Positions 39,737-50,878 of a DNA stretch of 64,000 nucleotides are shown here, piece by piece. Position 1 is the first letter of the stretch. Every line of letters begins with the position of its first letter. The position numbers and the translations under genes are program-made. The notes beneath the pieces were generated by a model, which had not been told where the DNA came from, did no database searches, and worked only from the letters and a program-made list of their open reading frames with translations. The DNA comes from Acidobacteriaceae bacterium (GTDB lineage Bacteria > Acidobacteriota > Terriglobia > Terriglobales > Acidobacteriaceae): assembly GCA_025462735.1 (NCBI GenBank), contig JAOAPC010000016.1:62001-126000 (forward strand). The letters are read 5' to 3'.

Positions 39737-40978
39737 ATGTGGCGTGATCTGCTTCAGGAAGCCTATGCGGCCATGCAGCACAATCGGCGCCGCACCGCGC
39801 TCACCATGCTGGGCATGGCGTGGGGCATCGCGACGGTGGTCATGCTGCTCGCGTATGGCAACGGCTTCGGCCAGGCCTGCGCGAATATCTTCGCCAATTT
39901 CGGAACGAAGCTGGTCATCGTGGTGCCGGGTAAAACTTCCATGCAAGCCGGGGGTCAAAAGGCGGGAATTCCTGTCCGCTTCACGCTGGAGGATGTAGAG
40001 ACGCTTACCACCAACCTTCCCCAGATCGCGCATATCACGCCGGAGGTCAGTAAGTCGGCAAATGTTCAGTACGACACTAGGGTTTTCACGTGGCAGGTCA
40101 CCGGCAATGATCCTAATGTGCTCGACGTACGTTCTCTCAAGATGGACCAGGGCCGCTTCTACAACCTTGAAGACCAGGTCCAGCACGCCCGCGTTGCGGT
40201 GATCGGTTCGGAAGCCAAAGAAAAACTATTTTCTGGACGCACCGCGCTGGGAGAGCACATTCGGCTCGACGGACTCAGCTTCGAAGTAATCGGGATACTG
40301 AAGGGCAAGATGCAGGAGGGAAACGATGACATCAACCGCGTGGTTTACATTCCCTTTACCAGCATGAGCGATCTGAAAGATACACACTACCTGGACTCAA
40401 TCTGGTTCAACTATCAGACCCCGGAGTATCAGACGCTAGAGCAGGCGGTTCGCACCATGCTTGCCGTGCCGCACAAGTTTAACCAGAGCGATCACCAGGC
40501 GGTAAGAGTGTTCAACCTGATGACTCAGGTCCATCAGTTCGAAATTATTACTCTCGGGTTGAAAGTCCTGATGGGGTTCATCGGCACGCTCACGCTGGGC
40601 ATCGGCGGCGTCGGTCTGATGAACATCATGCTGGTATCGGTGACGCAACGCACGCGAGAGATAGGCGTGCAGAAGGCGCTCGGCGCACCGCGGCGGCACA
40701 TCCTGATGCAGTTCCTCGCTGAAGCTCTTACCATCACCTTCATCGGCGGCGTGCTGGGAGTGATATTGGCCTATGCGGTGGCTTTGTCGGTTGGGAGGCT
40801 CACCTTATATAGTGCCTTTGCTAAAAACGGCGAAGCCGGTGACATTCGCCTGATCATTGCGCCGGGAACGCTGATTGCGTCTACCATTATTCTCGGAGTG
40901 GTCGGACTCGTCAGCGGCATGATCCCCGCCGTCCGAGCTTCCCGCCTGGATCCGATCGAGGCGTTGCGACACGAATAG
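39737..40978 (+). CDS. ABC transporter permease, MacB/FtsX-like (second subunit)
   Basis: RRTALTMLGMAWGIATVVMLLAYGNGF; VTQRTREIGVQKALGAPRRHILMQFLAEALTITFIGG; PAVRASRLDPIEALRHE; starts 3 nt after the upstream stop. Confidence 0.93.
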   Translation: MWRDLLQEAYAAMQHNRRRTALTMLGMAWGIATVVMLLAYGNGFGQACANIFANFGTKLVIVVPGKTSMQAGGQKAGIPVRFTLEDVETLTTNLPQIAHITPEVSKSANVQYDTRVFTWQVTGNDPNVLDVRSLKMDQGRFYNLEDQVQHARVAVIGSEAKEKLFSGRTALGEHIRLDGLSFEVIGILKGKMQEGNDDINRVVYIPFTSMSDLKDTHYLDSIWFNYQTPEYQTLEQAVRTMLAVPHKFNQSDHQAVRVFNLMTQVHQFEIITLGLKVLMGFIGTLTLGIGGVGLMNIMLVSVTQRTREIGVQKALGAPRRHILMQFLAEALTITFIGGVLGVILAYAVALSVGRLTLYSAFAKNGEAGDIRLIIAPGTLIASTIILGVVGLVSGMIPAVRASRLDPIEALRHE

Positions 40979-41050
40979 GGACACGCAACCTGGAAGTTAT
41001 TGTTCGTCCGTAGGATTAGTACCGAGAAACGCGCTTGTGACCAGCACCAT

Positions 41051-43732
41051 CTACTTCAGGTGCTCCACAAGAAACAAATCAGACAAGTTTCGGATATAGC
41101 CAAAAACGTAGTGCTGCTCGTCGGCCGCGATGCGAGGGCAGGAGACGGCGTTCACCCCGGCCGTATCCGGTGGGGCCACGGTTTTCCATGGCTTTCTGGC
41201 GCCGGTTTGAAGGTCCAATAGCCAGACCGGACAAGATGTTTCGCCGCGCTGTCCAACCAATAACGCATTCCCGTCTTTAGCCCAGCGGAGGGGCGCGTCG
41301 GCGGGTTGTGAACCGTGGACCATTTCTGGTTCCCCGCCCCCGACCTCTACCGGAACCAATGCAATCCCATCACTGTTAAGTGCGGCGATTCGCTTGCCGT
41401 CAGGCGAAACCGAGTGTGGGTACGGTCCTAGAAAAAATCCCTCAGGAGTAAGGGGACGGGGTTGACCACCATCGATGCTCACAACATAGACACGTGAAGC
41501 GTGTCCAGGTTCGTGACCTGCGAACACCAGCCGTTTGGAGTCGAGGAAATGACCGAGAGAGGGAATCACGTTGCCGGTAGAGACCGCTCGTTGCTGTCCC
41601 ACACCAGTGGGAAGAAGTACGAAGTCCGGTGGGGACATGTTCTGTCGCAGAACCAAGGTCCACTTACCGTCGGGAGAAAACGAACTGGCAGAGCCCTGGC
41701 CCAGACGGACCGCAGACTTACCGTTCGTATCGCGGCTAAACACCGCATATTCTCCGCCCCCCGCTTCGCCAGCCTCGATAAACAGGATGAGCTTCCCGTC
41801 TTCCGAAATGTCGATAGGGACAGTCCAGTCTTGCCAGCTCAGATCGCGTTGTTTGTTTTCGCCGGGCGCCAGGCCGATGGCAACGGCGCGCATGGCGTCT
41901 CGCGAAATCAATGCCCGGCCGCCAGCGCCGACATCATGCAGAGTGAGGGTCCCTGGGGCGCTGAGCAGTTCGCGGACGGTGCCCGACAGAGTAACGCCTC
42001 GCAGCGAACGGCTGAAGCCGTTAGCGGTGGCGGTGAACCAGATTTCATCTCCGGAAGGCGACCACGCAGCACCGATGGCACTCGACCAGCGCTCAGTCAG
42101 GTCGGTCTTCTTGCCGTTCAGGTCAACAACACTGATGGCGCCGCCGTCATCTCCCAGGAGATTATGGTCGATGAATGCAAGGCGATCACCTTTGGGAGAG
42201 TAGCGCAAATCGCTGATCCAGCCGGAGGTTTGATAGAGCACTTTGCCAATGGGATACTCGACTCGGCTTTGGCCGCCGACGACGTGGACAACGCCGAGCG
42301 CTTCTCCAGTGGGTGTCCAACTCGCCGCTTCAACATTGTCCAGCAGGTCGCGTGGTGCATCCGCTCCGATGGACACCTGAGCCAGAGTCCCGCGATGACT
42401 GAAGTGATTGGGACTTATTCCGAAGTGCCGCAATACTGCCAACTGTCCCGCCGGCGAAACTGACAATATCTCCGTTTCAGGGAGGCTAAGATCGCGTGAC
42501 TCGGTGGAATTCGGAGAACTGATAAAGACCGCTTCCGCCTTGCCTTCCCAAGCGGCACTGTAAACAGCCGAACGCGGATCCGGAGAAAACCTGGCTGACT
42601 CTACCGTACCCCGGCTGAAGCTCAGCTCACGAAACGTGGGCACGGCCGGCTTCTCGGTGCGCCGGCCAAGCAGCAGACCGCCAACCGCACCGGCAAATAA
42701 CATGAGTAGCGCTACTCCGGCGAGGAGAGGAATTCGGGTGCGCTTCGCACCGGCTGCGCCTTCCGATTTGACGCTGGACATTGTACCCGCCGGTGCGACG
42801 GATGTCCCAGAGTCTGTCGTTGCAATCTGTTTTCGCGAAGACGGAAGCCAGTCGCGATGCAGGCGTTTGAGATCGGCGCGCACTTCGGCGGCGCTCTGAT
42901 ACCGCAAGTCGCGATCTTTTTCCAGAGCTTTGTTGACGATGCGCTCCAGCTCTGAAGGGAGTTCGGGATTCAACTGGACTGGCGCGATTGGGACCTTGTT
43001 GAGAATTGCATTGAAAATCGCCGCCGACGTGTTCCCCTCAAACGGCAAACGCCCGGTACTCATTTCATACATCACTACACCGAACGAGAACACATCGGTG
43101 CGTGCATCCAGTTCTTCGCCGAGCGCTTGCTCCGGGCTCATGTACGCCACTGTTCCCAGAGTCGAGCCGGGCGACGTCAGTTGCTCGATGCTGACTCCCG
43201 CCGTGGCTTCTACTGTGGCTCCTTCAGTGGCTCCTTCCGTTTCTAGGACCCGGCTGCGTTCCGCCATGACTTTCGCCAACCCGAAATCAAGGATCTTGGC
43301 GTGATTACGCTCGGTGACAAATATGTTTGCAGGTTTAATGTCGCGGTGAACGATGCCTTTGGAGTGGGCGGCGTCAAGCGCATCGGCAATCTCAATTGCA
43401 AGCGTGAGGAGCAGTCCGACCTCGAGCGGTCGTTGGGTGATAAGGTGCTTCAGGGTTGTCCCGTCCAGAAATTCCATGGCGATGAAGGACTGGGAATCGT
43501 GCCTGCTGATTTCGTAAATAGTGCAGATATTCGGATGGTTTAAAGCGGAAGCGGCGCGCGCCTCGCGACGGAAACGCTCGAGGGATTGTGCATCCTGGGC
43601 AACACCTTCGGGCAAAAACTTCATGGCCACAAAGCGGCCCAGTTCGGTGTCTTCGGCCTTATACACCACTCCCATGCCGCCGCCACCGAGTTTGCCGGTA
43701 ATTTTATAGTGGGAAAGGGTCTGGCCGATCAT
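41051..43732 (-). CDS. Serine/threonine protein kinase with PD40/TolB-like C-terminal repeats
   Basis: [47 protein letters not shown]-terminal [16 protein letters not shown]-type propeller repeats. Confidence 0.93.
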   Translation of the reverse strand: MIGQTLSHYKITGKLGGGGMGVVYKAEDTELGRFVAMKFLPEGVAQDAQSLERFRREARAASALNHPNICTIYEISRHDSQSFIAMEFLDGTTLKHLITQRPLEVGLLLTLAIEIADALDAAHSKGIVHRDIKPANIFVTERNHAKILDFGLAKVMAERSRVLETEGATEGATVEATAGVSIEQLTSPGSTLGTVAYMSPEQALGEELDARTDVFSFGVVMYEMSTGRLPFEGNTSAAIFNAILNKVPIAPVQLNPELPSELERIVNKALEKDRDLRYQSAAEVRADLKRLHRDWLPSSRKQIATTDSGTSVAPAGTMSSVKSEGAAGAKRTRIPLLAGVALLMLFAGAVGGLLLGRRTEKPAVPTFRELSFSRGTVESARFSPDPRSAVYSAAWEGKAEAVFISSPNSTESRDLSLPETEILSVSPAGQLAVLRHFGISPNHFSHRGTLAQVSIGADAPRDLLDNVEAASWTPTGEALGVVHVVGGQSRVEYPIGKVLYQTSGWISDLRYSPKGDRLAFIDHNLLGDDGGAISVVDLNGKKTDLTERWSSAIGAAWSPSGDEIWFTATANGFSRSLRGVTLSGTVRELLSAPGTLTLHDVGAGGRALISRDAMRAVAIGLAPGENKQRDLSWQDWTVPIDISEDGKLILFIEAGEAGGGEYAVFSRDTNGKSAVRLGQGSASSFSPDGKWTLVLRQNMSPPDFVLLPTGVGQQRAVSTGNVIPSLGHFLDSKRLVFAGHEPGHASRVYVVSIDGGQPRPLTPEGFFLGPYPHSVSPDGKRIAALNSDGIALVPVEVGGGEPEMVHGSQPADAPLRWAKDGNALLVGQRGETSCPVWLLDLQTGARKPWKTVAPPDTAGVNAVSCPRIAADEQHYVFGYIRNLSDLFLVEHLK

Positions 43733-44285
43733 TGTTAATTGCAAGCTGTTAATTGCGAGCTCAAGAGATTGCAATCTTAGGCTGGGTCAAAGATGCAGTC
43801 AATTGGCGACCTGGGTAGGGTACAGCGACGGCAAAAGGCTCCCAGCTTGGTCCCCCGAGGTGAACTTTGTGCTAATCATGCGGTGCCGTAGGAATGCGTC
43901 AGCGATCAGGGTCGCAGCTCACCGGTGCAGAGGCGCTCCGGGAAGCCAACGTCTGATTTTCCAAGTTGGTCTTGAGCCATTCGCGAATGGGATCGTTGTG
44001 AGTTTTGTCCCCAAGCTCCCACAGCAAAGCAAATATTCAAAATTATCAATGTTGGTAAACGGAACACTATGGCACGCATACGAGCGGGATGATACACGGG
44101 GAACCCTACTCCGACAATGCCGAGGGGCTTTGAGATGTTTATAGACAGTCCCGGCGGCGAGCAATCATGAGCAAATGATCAACTGGCATAACATCCTCGC
44201 CATTTCACTCACGATTCGAGTTGTGACTGAAAACCGCCTGTTAACAAGAGCTATCATTTGCATATCGGATGAATTTGGAGGTTTG

Positions 44286-44495
44286 ATGGCGTTTCCGATA
44301 AAAGTTTGCAGTATCTGCTCAGAGGAGTTTGAACTAAGACCCGGCAAACCGGGCTTTGCCAACCGTTGCCCGGCGTGCAGCGAGCCCGAGTCGGCGACTA
44401 ATTCGGCGAATGCCACACAACGCGGCAGCAACAAGGAACTCGACCAGGAGCGCAGAAAAGCAATGCGTGACCTTCTGTACCGCAAAGACTCGTAG
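44286..44495 (+). CDS. Small zinc-ribbon-like protein
   Basis: MAFPIKVCSICSEEFELRPGKPGFANRCPACSEPESATNSANATQRGSNKELDQERRKAMRDLLYRKDS; CxxC...CxxC. Confidence 0.7.
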   Translation: MAFPIKVCSICSEEFELRPGKPGFANRCPACSEPESATNSANATQRGSNKELDQERRKAMRDLLYRKDS

Positions 44496-44571
44496 CCTTT
44501 GCTAGCCGTCGTGAGTTTAATTGTTATCACCGGTTGAGTGGGAATCCCAATCTCGACGGTAAACTGTGCAC

Positions 44572-45336
44572 ATGCCCAATCTGAAATCGGCGCTGAGAAT
44601 CGGAGCAGTTTTGTGCGTGCTCACTCTGGGTGTAGCATTCGGCCAATCGGACAATTTAGTAATCGATAATGATGACTACCATTACACGGCCAGGTTCAAT
44701 TCGGATCGCATTTCGCGAGGACGCCTGCGAGAATTGCTGCTCTTTAGCCCATATGATTTTGGGGCGGAGGGATGGGAAGTTGCACACCAGAAAATAAACG
44801 CTACACGGTCGGAGGCACCGGGCCGAATCGAAAAGGGCGCGATCGCTCTTTCAATCGAACTCTGCATTGATCATGACTCTCGATATCAAGCTTGTGGAAG
44901 CCGCGATATCTCGGACCCGAACTTCATCGCAAACGCAGAGGTCAACGTCGGCCTCAATGAGCAAGCCATGGCTGCACTGGACCAATTCACCGTGCCTGTG
45001 GAACTGGAGAGCGTTCTGCAGCAATTCCGTGAAGATCTCGCCTTCTACAGCATGGTTGAGCGGCTCCGACTTGAATACCTGCGCACTGGAAATATAGGAA
45101 CGCTCTCAACTCGAATCGGCACAATTGATCCATCAGTGAGTTGCGCTGCTGAGATCAAAGAACTGGAAGGCGCTGCGACACTCCCTCAGAGATACAAATT
45201 GTCACTGTATGGATGGCAAAACTGCCTGAACTCGGCATGGCAGCGAGTATCACCAGTGTATCCCCGGCTAGCGTGGCGCAGCTTCCTGGATGACTATGGC
45301 ATCACCGAGCATTTTACGTACAAAGCAGTGGATTAA
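44572..45336 (+). CDS. Hypothetical secreted protein
   Basis: Signal peptide MPNLKSALRIGAVLCVLTLGVAFG; no family recognised. Confidence 0.65.
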   Translation: MPNLKSALRIGAVLCVLTLGVAFGQSDNLVIDNDDYHYTARFNSDRISRGRLRELLLFSPYDFGAEGWEVAHQKINATRSEAPGRIEKGAIALSIELCIDHDSRYQACGSRDISDPNFIANAEVNVGLNEQAMAALDQFTVPVELESVLQQFREDLAFYSMVERLRLEYLRTGNIGTLSTRIGTIDPSVSCAAEIKELEGAATLPQRYKLSLYGWQNCLNSAWQRVSPVYPRLAWRSFLDDYGITEHFTYKAVD

Positions 45337-45413
45337 AGCTGCCTCGATTGGGTTCGTAAACGTGCGTTTAAACCTATCGTAATCATGAAGTACAGCAGTC
45401 TTGCACTTGCCGC

Positions 45414-45486
45414 CGGCAGCAACAAGGAACTCGACCGGGAGCGCAGAAAAGCAATGCGCGACCTTCTGTACCACAAAGACTCGTAG
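45414..45486 (+). pseudogene. Duplicated 3' remnant of the zinc-ribbon gene at 44286
   Basis: CGGCAGCAACAAGGAACTCGACCGGGAGCGCAGAAAAGCAATGCGCGACCTTCTGTACCACAAAGACTCGTAG nearly identical to 44423-44495; the 5' CxxC part is absent. Confidence 0.8.
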
Positions 45487-45599
45487 CAGATTGCTCCGGT
45501 TGTGAGTGCAATCGCCTGTTGTCACCACTTGACTGCCAATCCCAATCTCGACGATAAACTTTGCACAGGTCAAGTCGAAGTTATCGCTGAGAGAAGGCC

Positions 45600-46568
45600 T
45601 TACTTGCAAGTGGCGGTGAATCCATTCGTTGTGCCCGAAAAATCCAGCCCCATACCGGAAATCAGCCCCAATCTGGCACTAATCCCCGTAACTTGGGTGT
45701 GGGGCTCATTGGGAGCGGAAATTATTTTGAAAACACCCTTCTCATAAAGAAAGGCGGTTTGGATTGTTTGGAAACCTCCGCTGTTGGAGATAGTGTTCCC
45801 GACGATCACACCGGTATTGCTGGTTCCATTCAGTTCAGTCCAGACTGTGCTGTCAGGATAATCCAGCGTTGCCCATTGCCCATTGTGGTAGATGAAGCCG
45901 TGTTGCGAATAAAACGGGTCTTGCTGGCTGGACAGGAAGTAGCTACCCACGATGGTTCCACTGTCGTTGATTCCCGCTGGACTCGTTCCCAGGGCACCTG
46001 GGTAGTTGATCGCAGCGAATCCCCCGTTGTTGTAGCGCTTGAAGCCACGGAATGATGGATATGAGCCCAACAGATAAGCCCCGACGCTGCTGTTCCAGCT
46101 GTTGATGCCATAGACAAAGGTGGGCGATCCCGACTTCGAGATCGAAGTGAACCGCGATCCATTCAACAAGAATCCTGTTTCTTTGCCTGAGGTTTGATTG
46201 AAGTAGTAGCCGGTGCTAATGCCACTGTTATTGCGGTTAGTGAAGTTGGTGTCACCACCGTTCGGCGCGCTGAAGTAGGTGATGCCACCGCCCGAATATC
46301 GGATGAGGCCCTGGATGTTTCCGTGCGAGAAAAATCTGGAGCCAACCACCGTGCCGAAATCGTTGACCCCGCCCAGGGAAGAGGCGGTGTTGCTGGTGGG
46401 TGTATCGAGTTGGAAGATTTTGAATACGCAAGAAGCCTGCGTTTGCGCTTGAACTGTTGTGCTGAGTGTCAAGAGAACTGCGAAGAATCCAACTGTCCAT
46501 TGAGATGCGGGTGTCGAATCGCACATAGAATCAACGGAAAGCTGAATACAATCTGAGTCGGTAGACAT
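45600..46568 (-). CDS. HAF-repeat-like secreted protein
   Basis: Repeated G(V/I)N..G.(V/I)VG motifs (GVNDFGTVVGSRF, GINDSGTIVGSYF, TSNTGVIVGNT). Confidence 0.7.
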   Translation of the reverse strand: MSTDSDCIQLSVDSMCDSTPASQWTVGFFAVLLTLSTTVQAQTQASCVFKIFQLDTPTSNTASSLGGVNDFGTVVGSRFFSHGNIQGLIRYSGGGITYFSAPNGGDTNFTNRNNSGISTGYYFNQTSGKETGFLLNGSRFTSISKSGSPTFVYGINSWNSSVGAYLLGSYPSFRGFKRYNNGGFAAINYPGALGTSPAGINDSGTIVGSYFLSSQQDPFYSQHGFIYHNGQWATLDYPDSTVWTELNGTSNTGVIVGNTISNSGGFQTIQTAFLYEKGVFKIISAPNEPHTQVTGISARLGLISGMGLDFSGTTNGFTATCK

Positions 46569-46984
46569 AGGAAATCTCCTTGGGACCCGAACGCGAGACG
46601 TCAAAAATGCAGTCTGAGTCTGTGGAACAGCGATGCTTGGGAAAGCGGGGCCTCATATCGAGCGCGGCTCTGTTACGGTAGCTCGAGCTCGCTGAACGAA
46701 GATTGTTGGATGGCGATGACCGCTGCAGGGTGGTCTTATGGAGGGCCGCACCGGGATTGACAGCGTGCGCAGGGGCCTTAAAACAGCAATGAGAGCCTTC
46801 CTCAGTTAACACATTATCCCCATTTCACTCATCGCAGGTGTGTAATCGCCTCTTAACAGAAGTAATTCGGAAACGTCGTGGGGATTCGCCGGGCTTATAG
46901 CGGTGCTGGGAAATTCGCAGCGCTAGATAGCAATACCAACAGCTCAGCATTACTCTAAAATCGGGCGAGGACGTAATTCGCACG

Positions 46985-48520
46985 ATGCCCCAAACAGCAA
47001 ATGGCTTTGTTCTGGAATTGTTCGTTATCTTTGTTTGGGCAAAGGTCTTCGCCGAGGTCTTCGAGCAACTTTCTCTTCCCGCTGCACTAGGCGAGATTCT
47101 GGCCGGTGTCGTGCTTGGGCCCTACGCCTCGCGTCTCATCGTCCCTTCCGTTACAACCCATTCCATGGCCGAGATGGGCGCGATTTTTTTGTTGTTTGGC
47201 GTAGGTCTTGAAACACAACCTGCCGATTTGATCCGAGTTGGCCGGCAGGCCTTGGGTGTAGCGTTGGCAGGTGTCGCTGTCCCTTTCATCTTGGGCTTCG
47301 GCTACACGTTCTGGCGGGGGCTGTCGCTCCATGAGTCAACGTTCGTCGCTGCAGCAATGGTTGCCACTAGTGTGGGAATCACTGCGCGGGTGCTGAACGA
47401 TATGGGTGTGATAGCCAGTCGATCGGCAAGAATCATTCTGGGCGCCGCGGTATTTGACGACATCTTTGGAATGCTGATTCTTGCTGTCGTGGTCGGCCTT
47501 GCTTCGGCCGCCGGAGTGCAATGGATCCAGCTCGGAGTCTTGACGTCGGAAGCAGTTGCTTTTGCGCTATTTATGATATTCATTGCTCCTCGCGTCATTC
47601 AGCGTATCCGCCCCAGGATTGAAGGCATTTCCCTTCCCGATGCACCCCTGATTTTCGCCTTGGCAATATGCCTTGGACTATCAGTGGTGGCAGAAAAAAT
47701 TGGTATTGCCGGAATCATCGGCGCGTTCTTCGCGGGACTGGCCTTTGCCGAGTACGGTCCGGAGTGGCACATCAATAGCGCAGTCCGTGGTATCACCGAG
47801 TTCCTGACTCCATTCTTCTTCTTTACCATCGGCGCACGCCTGGATCTAAGTGTCTTTTCTCCCAGCATCCTGGGATTTTCGGTCGTTTTGTCAGTGCTGG
47901 CCATTTTCTCCAAAGTCCTGGGATGTGGGTTGCCTTTGGTGAAGGAGGGATGGCGGCCGATGCTTCAGGTTGGGATCGGCATGACACCTCGGGGCGAAGT
48001 AGCTTTCATCGTGGCCCTGCTTGGACTACAAATGCAGATGCTCTCTCAGTCGACCTACGCGATTGTGATATTCATGACCGCTGCTACGACTCTGCTCTCG
48101 CCGCCACTACTTCGATTTGCGTTCCGGGATGTTCAAGAACGCTCAATTGTCCGGTCTCCTCAATTCGATTTTCTCAAGGCACCAGTTTGGCGTCAGGTTT
48201 TGAGAACAATTCTTGGAGCCGTTTGTTGCGCCCTACTGGCTTGGATATCGGCACAAGTAGTGGGTGAACTGAAATCCAAAGATATGATCCCGCTATTGTT
48301 CGTTCCCGTAATTGTCGTCACGGCTGCAATTTTTGGTCGCAGCGCAGGGATACTCGGCTCCCTTGCGTCGGGCTTGATATTCGCGCTATTTTTGTTCGTT
48401 CCTCTTCACAGTTGGAGCGTGACTGAAACCGCCGCCAGAAATAATCTGGGCTGGATGCTGCTTGCTGGAATCGCATTGTCGTATTTCGTTGCCAAGCCTG
48501 CTCAAGAATCACGCCCATAG
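46985..48520 (+). CDS. Cation:proton antiporter (CPA2/NhaP-like)
   Basis: LPAALGEILAGVVLGPYA; multi-TM; AAVFDDIFGMLILAVVVG; GMTPRGEVAFIVALLGL. Confidence 0.9.
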   Translation: MPQTANGFVLELFVIFVWAKVFAEVFEQLSLPAALGEILAGVVLGPYASRLIVPSVTTHSMAEMGAIFLLFGVGLETQPADLIRVGRQALGVALAGVAVPFILGFGYTFWRGLSLHESTFVAAAMVATSVGITARVLNDMGVIASRSARIILGAAVFDDIFGMLILAVVVGLASAAGVQWIQLGVLTSEAVAFALFMIFIAPRVIQRIRPRIEGISLPDAPLIFALAICLGLSVVAEKIGIAGIIGAFFAGLAFAEYGPEWHINSAVRGITEFLTPFFFFTIGARLDLSVFSPSILGFSVVLSVLAIFSKVLGCGLPLVKEGWRPMLQVGIGMTPRGEVAFIVALLGLQMQMLSQSTYAIVIFMTAATTLLSPPLLRFAFRDVQERSIVRSPQFDFLKAPVWRQVLRTILGAVCCALLAWISAQVVGELKSKDMIPLLFVPVIVVTAAIFGRSAGILGSLASGLIFALFLFVPLHSWSVTETAARNNLGWMLLAGIALSYFVAKPAQESRP

Positions 48521-48743
48521 CCAAAACCGGACTTTCCCAAGGCGAGCCATAGCAAACGATTCTAACTAGATCGCATACGTCGCGCAGCCGATAGCGGGAG
48601 CGTTTGACTTTCGAGACCGGTGGTGAAATCATTGTTGGTATTAGACCGGATTCTCTCGCGAACTTGTTCTTTTCTCGCCCTTCGTGCGCATTTATTTATC
48701 GGTTAACTTTGCGCAGTCGGACGCCCCTTGAGAGGACCACATC

Positions 48744-49415
48744 ATGACACCCGTGGCAGCTGCCAAGAAAATCAGCAAATTTGATCCCCAAACATTCCTT
48801 TCGACCTTCAACGGCGGCAGGAAGATCACAGATTTTCCCAAAAAGCAGACGATCTTTGTTCAAGGTGACTTATCCGATGCTGTTTTTTATATACAGAAAG
48901 GAAAGGTAAAGCTCACCGTCGTGTCGCAGAGGGGGAAGGAAGCCACGATCGCCATTTTGGGCGAAGGCGAGTTCTTCGGGGAAGGTTGCCTCACCGGGCA
49001 GCCTCTCCGCCTGTCCTCCGCAACCGCAATGACCGATTGCTCGGTGATGCGAATCGAAAAGCACTCGATGATGGAAGTGCTTCACCGGGAACACGCGTTT
49101 TCCGATATGTTCGTGGCATATTTACTGACACGGAACATCCGTTACGAAGAGGATTTGGTTGACCAGCTATTTAATTCCAGTGAGAAACGACTGGCTCGGG
49201 TCCTTCTCCTGCTTGCTCACTTTGGCAAGGAAGGAAAGCCTGAAGTCGCAATTCCCAAAATCACTCAGGAAACTCTGGCCGAGATGGTGGGCACAACTCG
49301 CTCGCGGGTTAGCTTCTTCATGAACCGGTTCAGGAAATTGGGGTTCATTGATTATCAGGCCGGTGATGAACTGCAAGTTCACAGTTCACTTCTCAACATT
49401 GTTCTCCACGACTAG
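48744..49415 (+). CDS. Crp/Fnr family transcriptional regulator
   Basis: cNMP-fold FVQGDLSDAVFYIQKGKVKLTVVSQRGKEATIAILGEGEFFGEGCL; HTH TQETLAEMVGTTRSRVSFFMNRFRKLGFI. Confidence 0.92.
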   Translation: MTPVAAAKKISKFDPQTFLSTFNGGRKITDFPKKQTIFVQGDLSDAVFYIQKGKVKLTVVSQRGKEATIAILGEGEFFGEGCLTGQPLRLSSATAMTDCSVMRIEKHSMMEVLHREHAFSDMFVAYLLTRNIRYEEDLVDQLFNSSEKRLARVLLLLAHFGKEGKPEVAIPKITQETLAEMVGTTRSRVSFFMNRFRKLGFIDYQAGDELQVHSSLLNIVLHD

Positions 49416-49616
49416 AACTTCGTCGCGAAAAATGTGGCTATCCTCTCGTGCGGAACTAGCCACTCTCGGCTTCGCCATTTCCTTAACGACTTCGGCCAGA
49501 GTCGCTTTAGCCGATTGCTTTTTCTGTTTTCTTTTACCCATACACCCATCATTTCATGGCTCCAGGGCGTTTACAGGTCAATTTGGCTCAAGTGGGACTT
49601 CTTTATTACGGCTTCA

Positions 49617-50576
49617 TTACCGTCTTAACCCGCGAAGCAGGTCGGCGAGATCGTGTTTCATCAAGGAAACCTGATTCGCCAGATCAGCAAGCATCGCCGC
49701 TCGTTCGTTCATTAATTCAATATTGAGGTCCTTGTCAGCCGCGTTGGTGCTGGTGAGCAGCTCGATCCTCCGCTCCCACTTAGGAGAATTTGGGGGAGCG
49801 ATACGACCGGCGGCCACCCACCCTGCGAACATCTGCTCCTTTCTGGTAGCCTGCGAATCTGCTCCTGAGGGAGCAGTGTTGAGATAGGCCCAGACGTCGT
49901 CCGGGTAGTGGCTGTGCTGCTCCTCCGGCTGGCCGAGAAAGGCCGCTAACATGTTGGGAAGGACCCATGCCGGACGCTTCCCGCCATGTACCTGCCGGAA
50001 GCTGCGGATCGAGAACAGAGTAGAAATCCCGCCTGCAGCGAAGCCGACCGCGTTGCCCGCGCTTGAAGTGGTCTTGCTGAACTGCAGCAGACCACTCACA
50101 ATGCCGAGTCCAGTGCCAGCCGCCAGAACAGCGACGTTTGTGGTGCCGATTGCGCGGTCCCGTTTGTAACGCCATATACTTCGCAGCTCCACCGTTTGCT
50201 CCCGCTCGTAATCGATTTCGGCTGCGACGGAATCTACATCGAGACAAGCCACTATTACGGCGTCGTTGATCTGCTGGCGAAGGGATAATTCCTCAAGAGA
50301 CGGACCAGGTGCTGCGCCGGCTTCCTTCGCAGCGGATAAAGAGGAGAGCTTCTCGATGTCAGATTCGATTCCGATGATTCGGGCCATCTGCAACGCGTTC
50401 GGAGGAAGCTTGGAGCGCTCTCCTTCATTGCTCGGTTCATCAGCAACGCGGCGATTACTCTCAGTTGCCGCCGGAGGGCTTTCCTGGGCTGGGCATGTGG
50501 TGAAGAACAGGACCAACAGAAATCCTGAAACGGTCAGAGTACAGAGGGTGGTGGATTTTAGGATTTGCATAGCCAC
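49617..50576 (-). CDS. Hypothetical secreted/membrane protein
   Basis: Signal peptide MAMQILKSTTLCTLTVSGFLLVLFF; no family recognised. Confidence 0.7.
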   Translation of the reverse strand: MAMQILKSTTLCTLTVSGFLLVLFFTTCPAQESPPAATESNRRVADEPSNEGERSKLPPNALQMARIIGIESDIEKLSSLSAAKEAGAAPGPSLEELSLRQQINDAVIVACLDVDSVAAEIDYEREQTVELRSIWRYKRDRAIGTTNVAVLAAGTGLGIVSGLLQFSKTTSSAGNAVGFAAGGISTLFSIRSFRQVHGGKRPAWVLPNMLAAFLGQPEEQHSHYPDDVWAYLNTAPSGADSQATRKEQMFAGWVAAGRIAPPNSPKWERRIELLTSTNAADKDLNIELMNERAAMLADLANQVSLMKHDLADLLRGLRR

Positions 50577-50745
50577 CGTCGCCTCCTTTAATGATGTCCG
50601 CTACTTGGTTTCCCTGGCCGAGTCGTGGATAAGTCGTGCAGATGCCGCTTAGATTGTCTCTTCCCGCCATAAAGGTGGCCACAGACTCTCAGCTCGTGGC
50701 CGCGAGAATCCAAGCGGCAAACAGACTACTCCGAATCCAGTTGCC

Positions 50746-50774
50746 TTGACACTCCCGCCGCATAAGCCTAGGCT
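50746..50774 (+). promoter_or_regulatory. Candidate sigma70-type promoter upstream of 50879
   Basis: TTGACA-N17-TAGGCT; perfect -35, partial -10. Confidence 0.35.
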
Positions 50775-50878
50775 TGTTGTTGAGGTGGTTAACACCTTCT
50801 CCTCTTTCAGGTTTCCTGAACTAAGTCAGCCCATCTGAAGTTCTATCTCTTAGCAACCCCAACCTAAGGAGGTTGCCT

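Noticed and set aside
41501-42463. 320-aa plus-strand ORF
   Set aside because: Antisense to the C-terminal part of the S/T kinase; no domain signature.
46531-46812. Upstream partial repeat of the STDSDCI coding segment on the minus strand
   Set aside because: Short local duplication near the start of the HAF-like gene; too short to claim a separate gene.
49434-49628. 64-aa ORF and a ~55-aa antisense ORF after the first Crp gene
   Set aside because: Weak starts and no conserved-looking pattern; cannot separate from chance.
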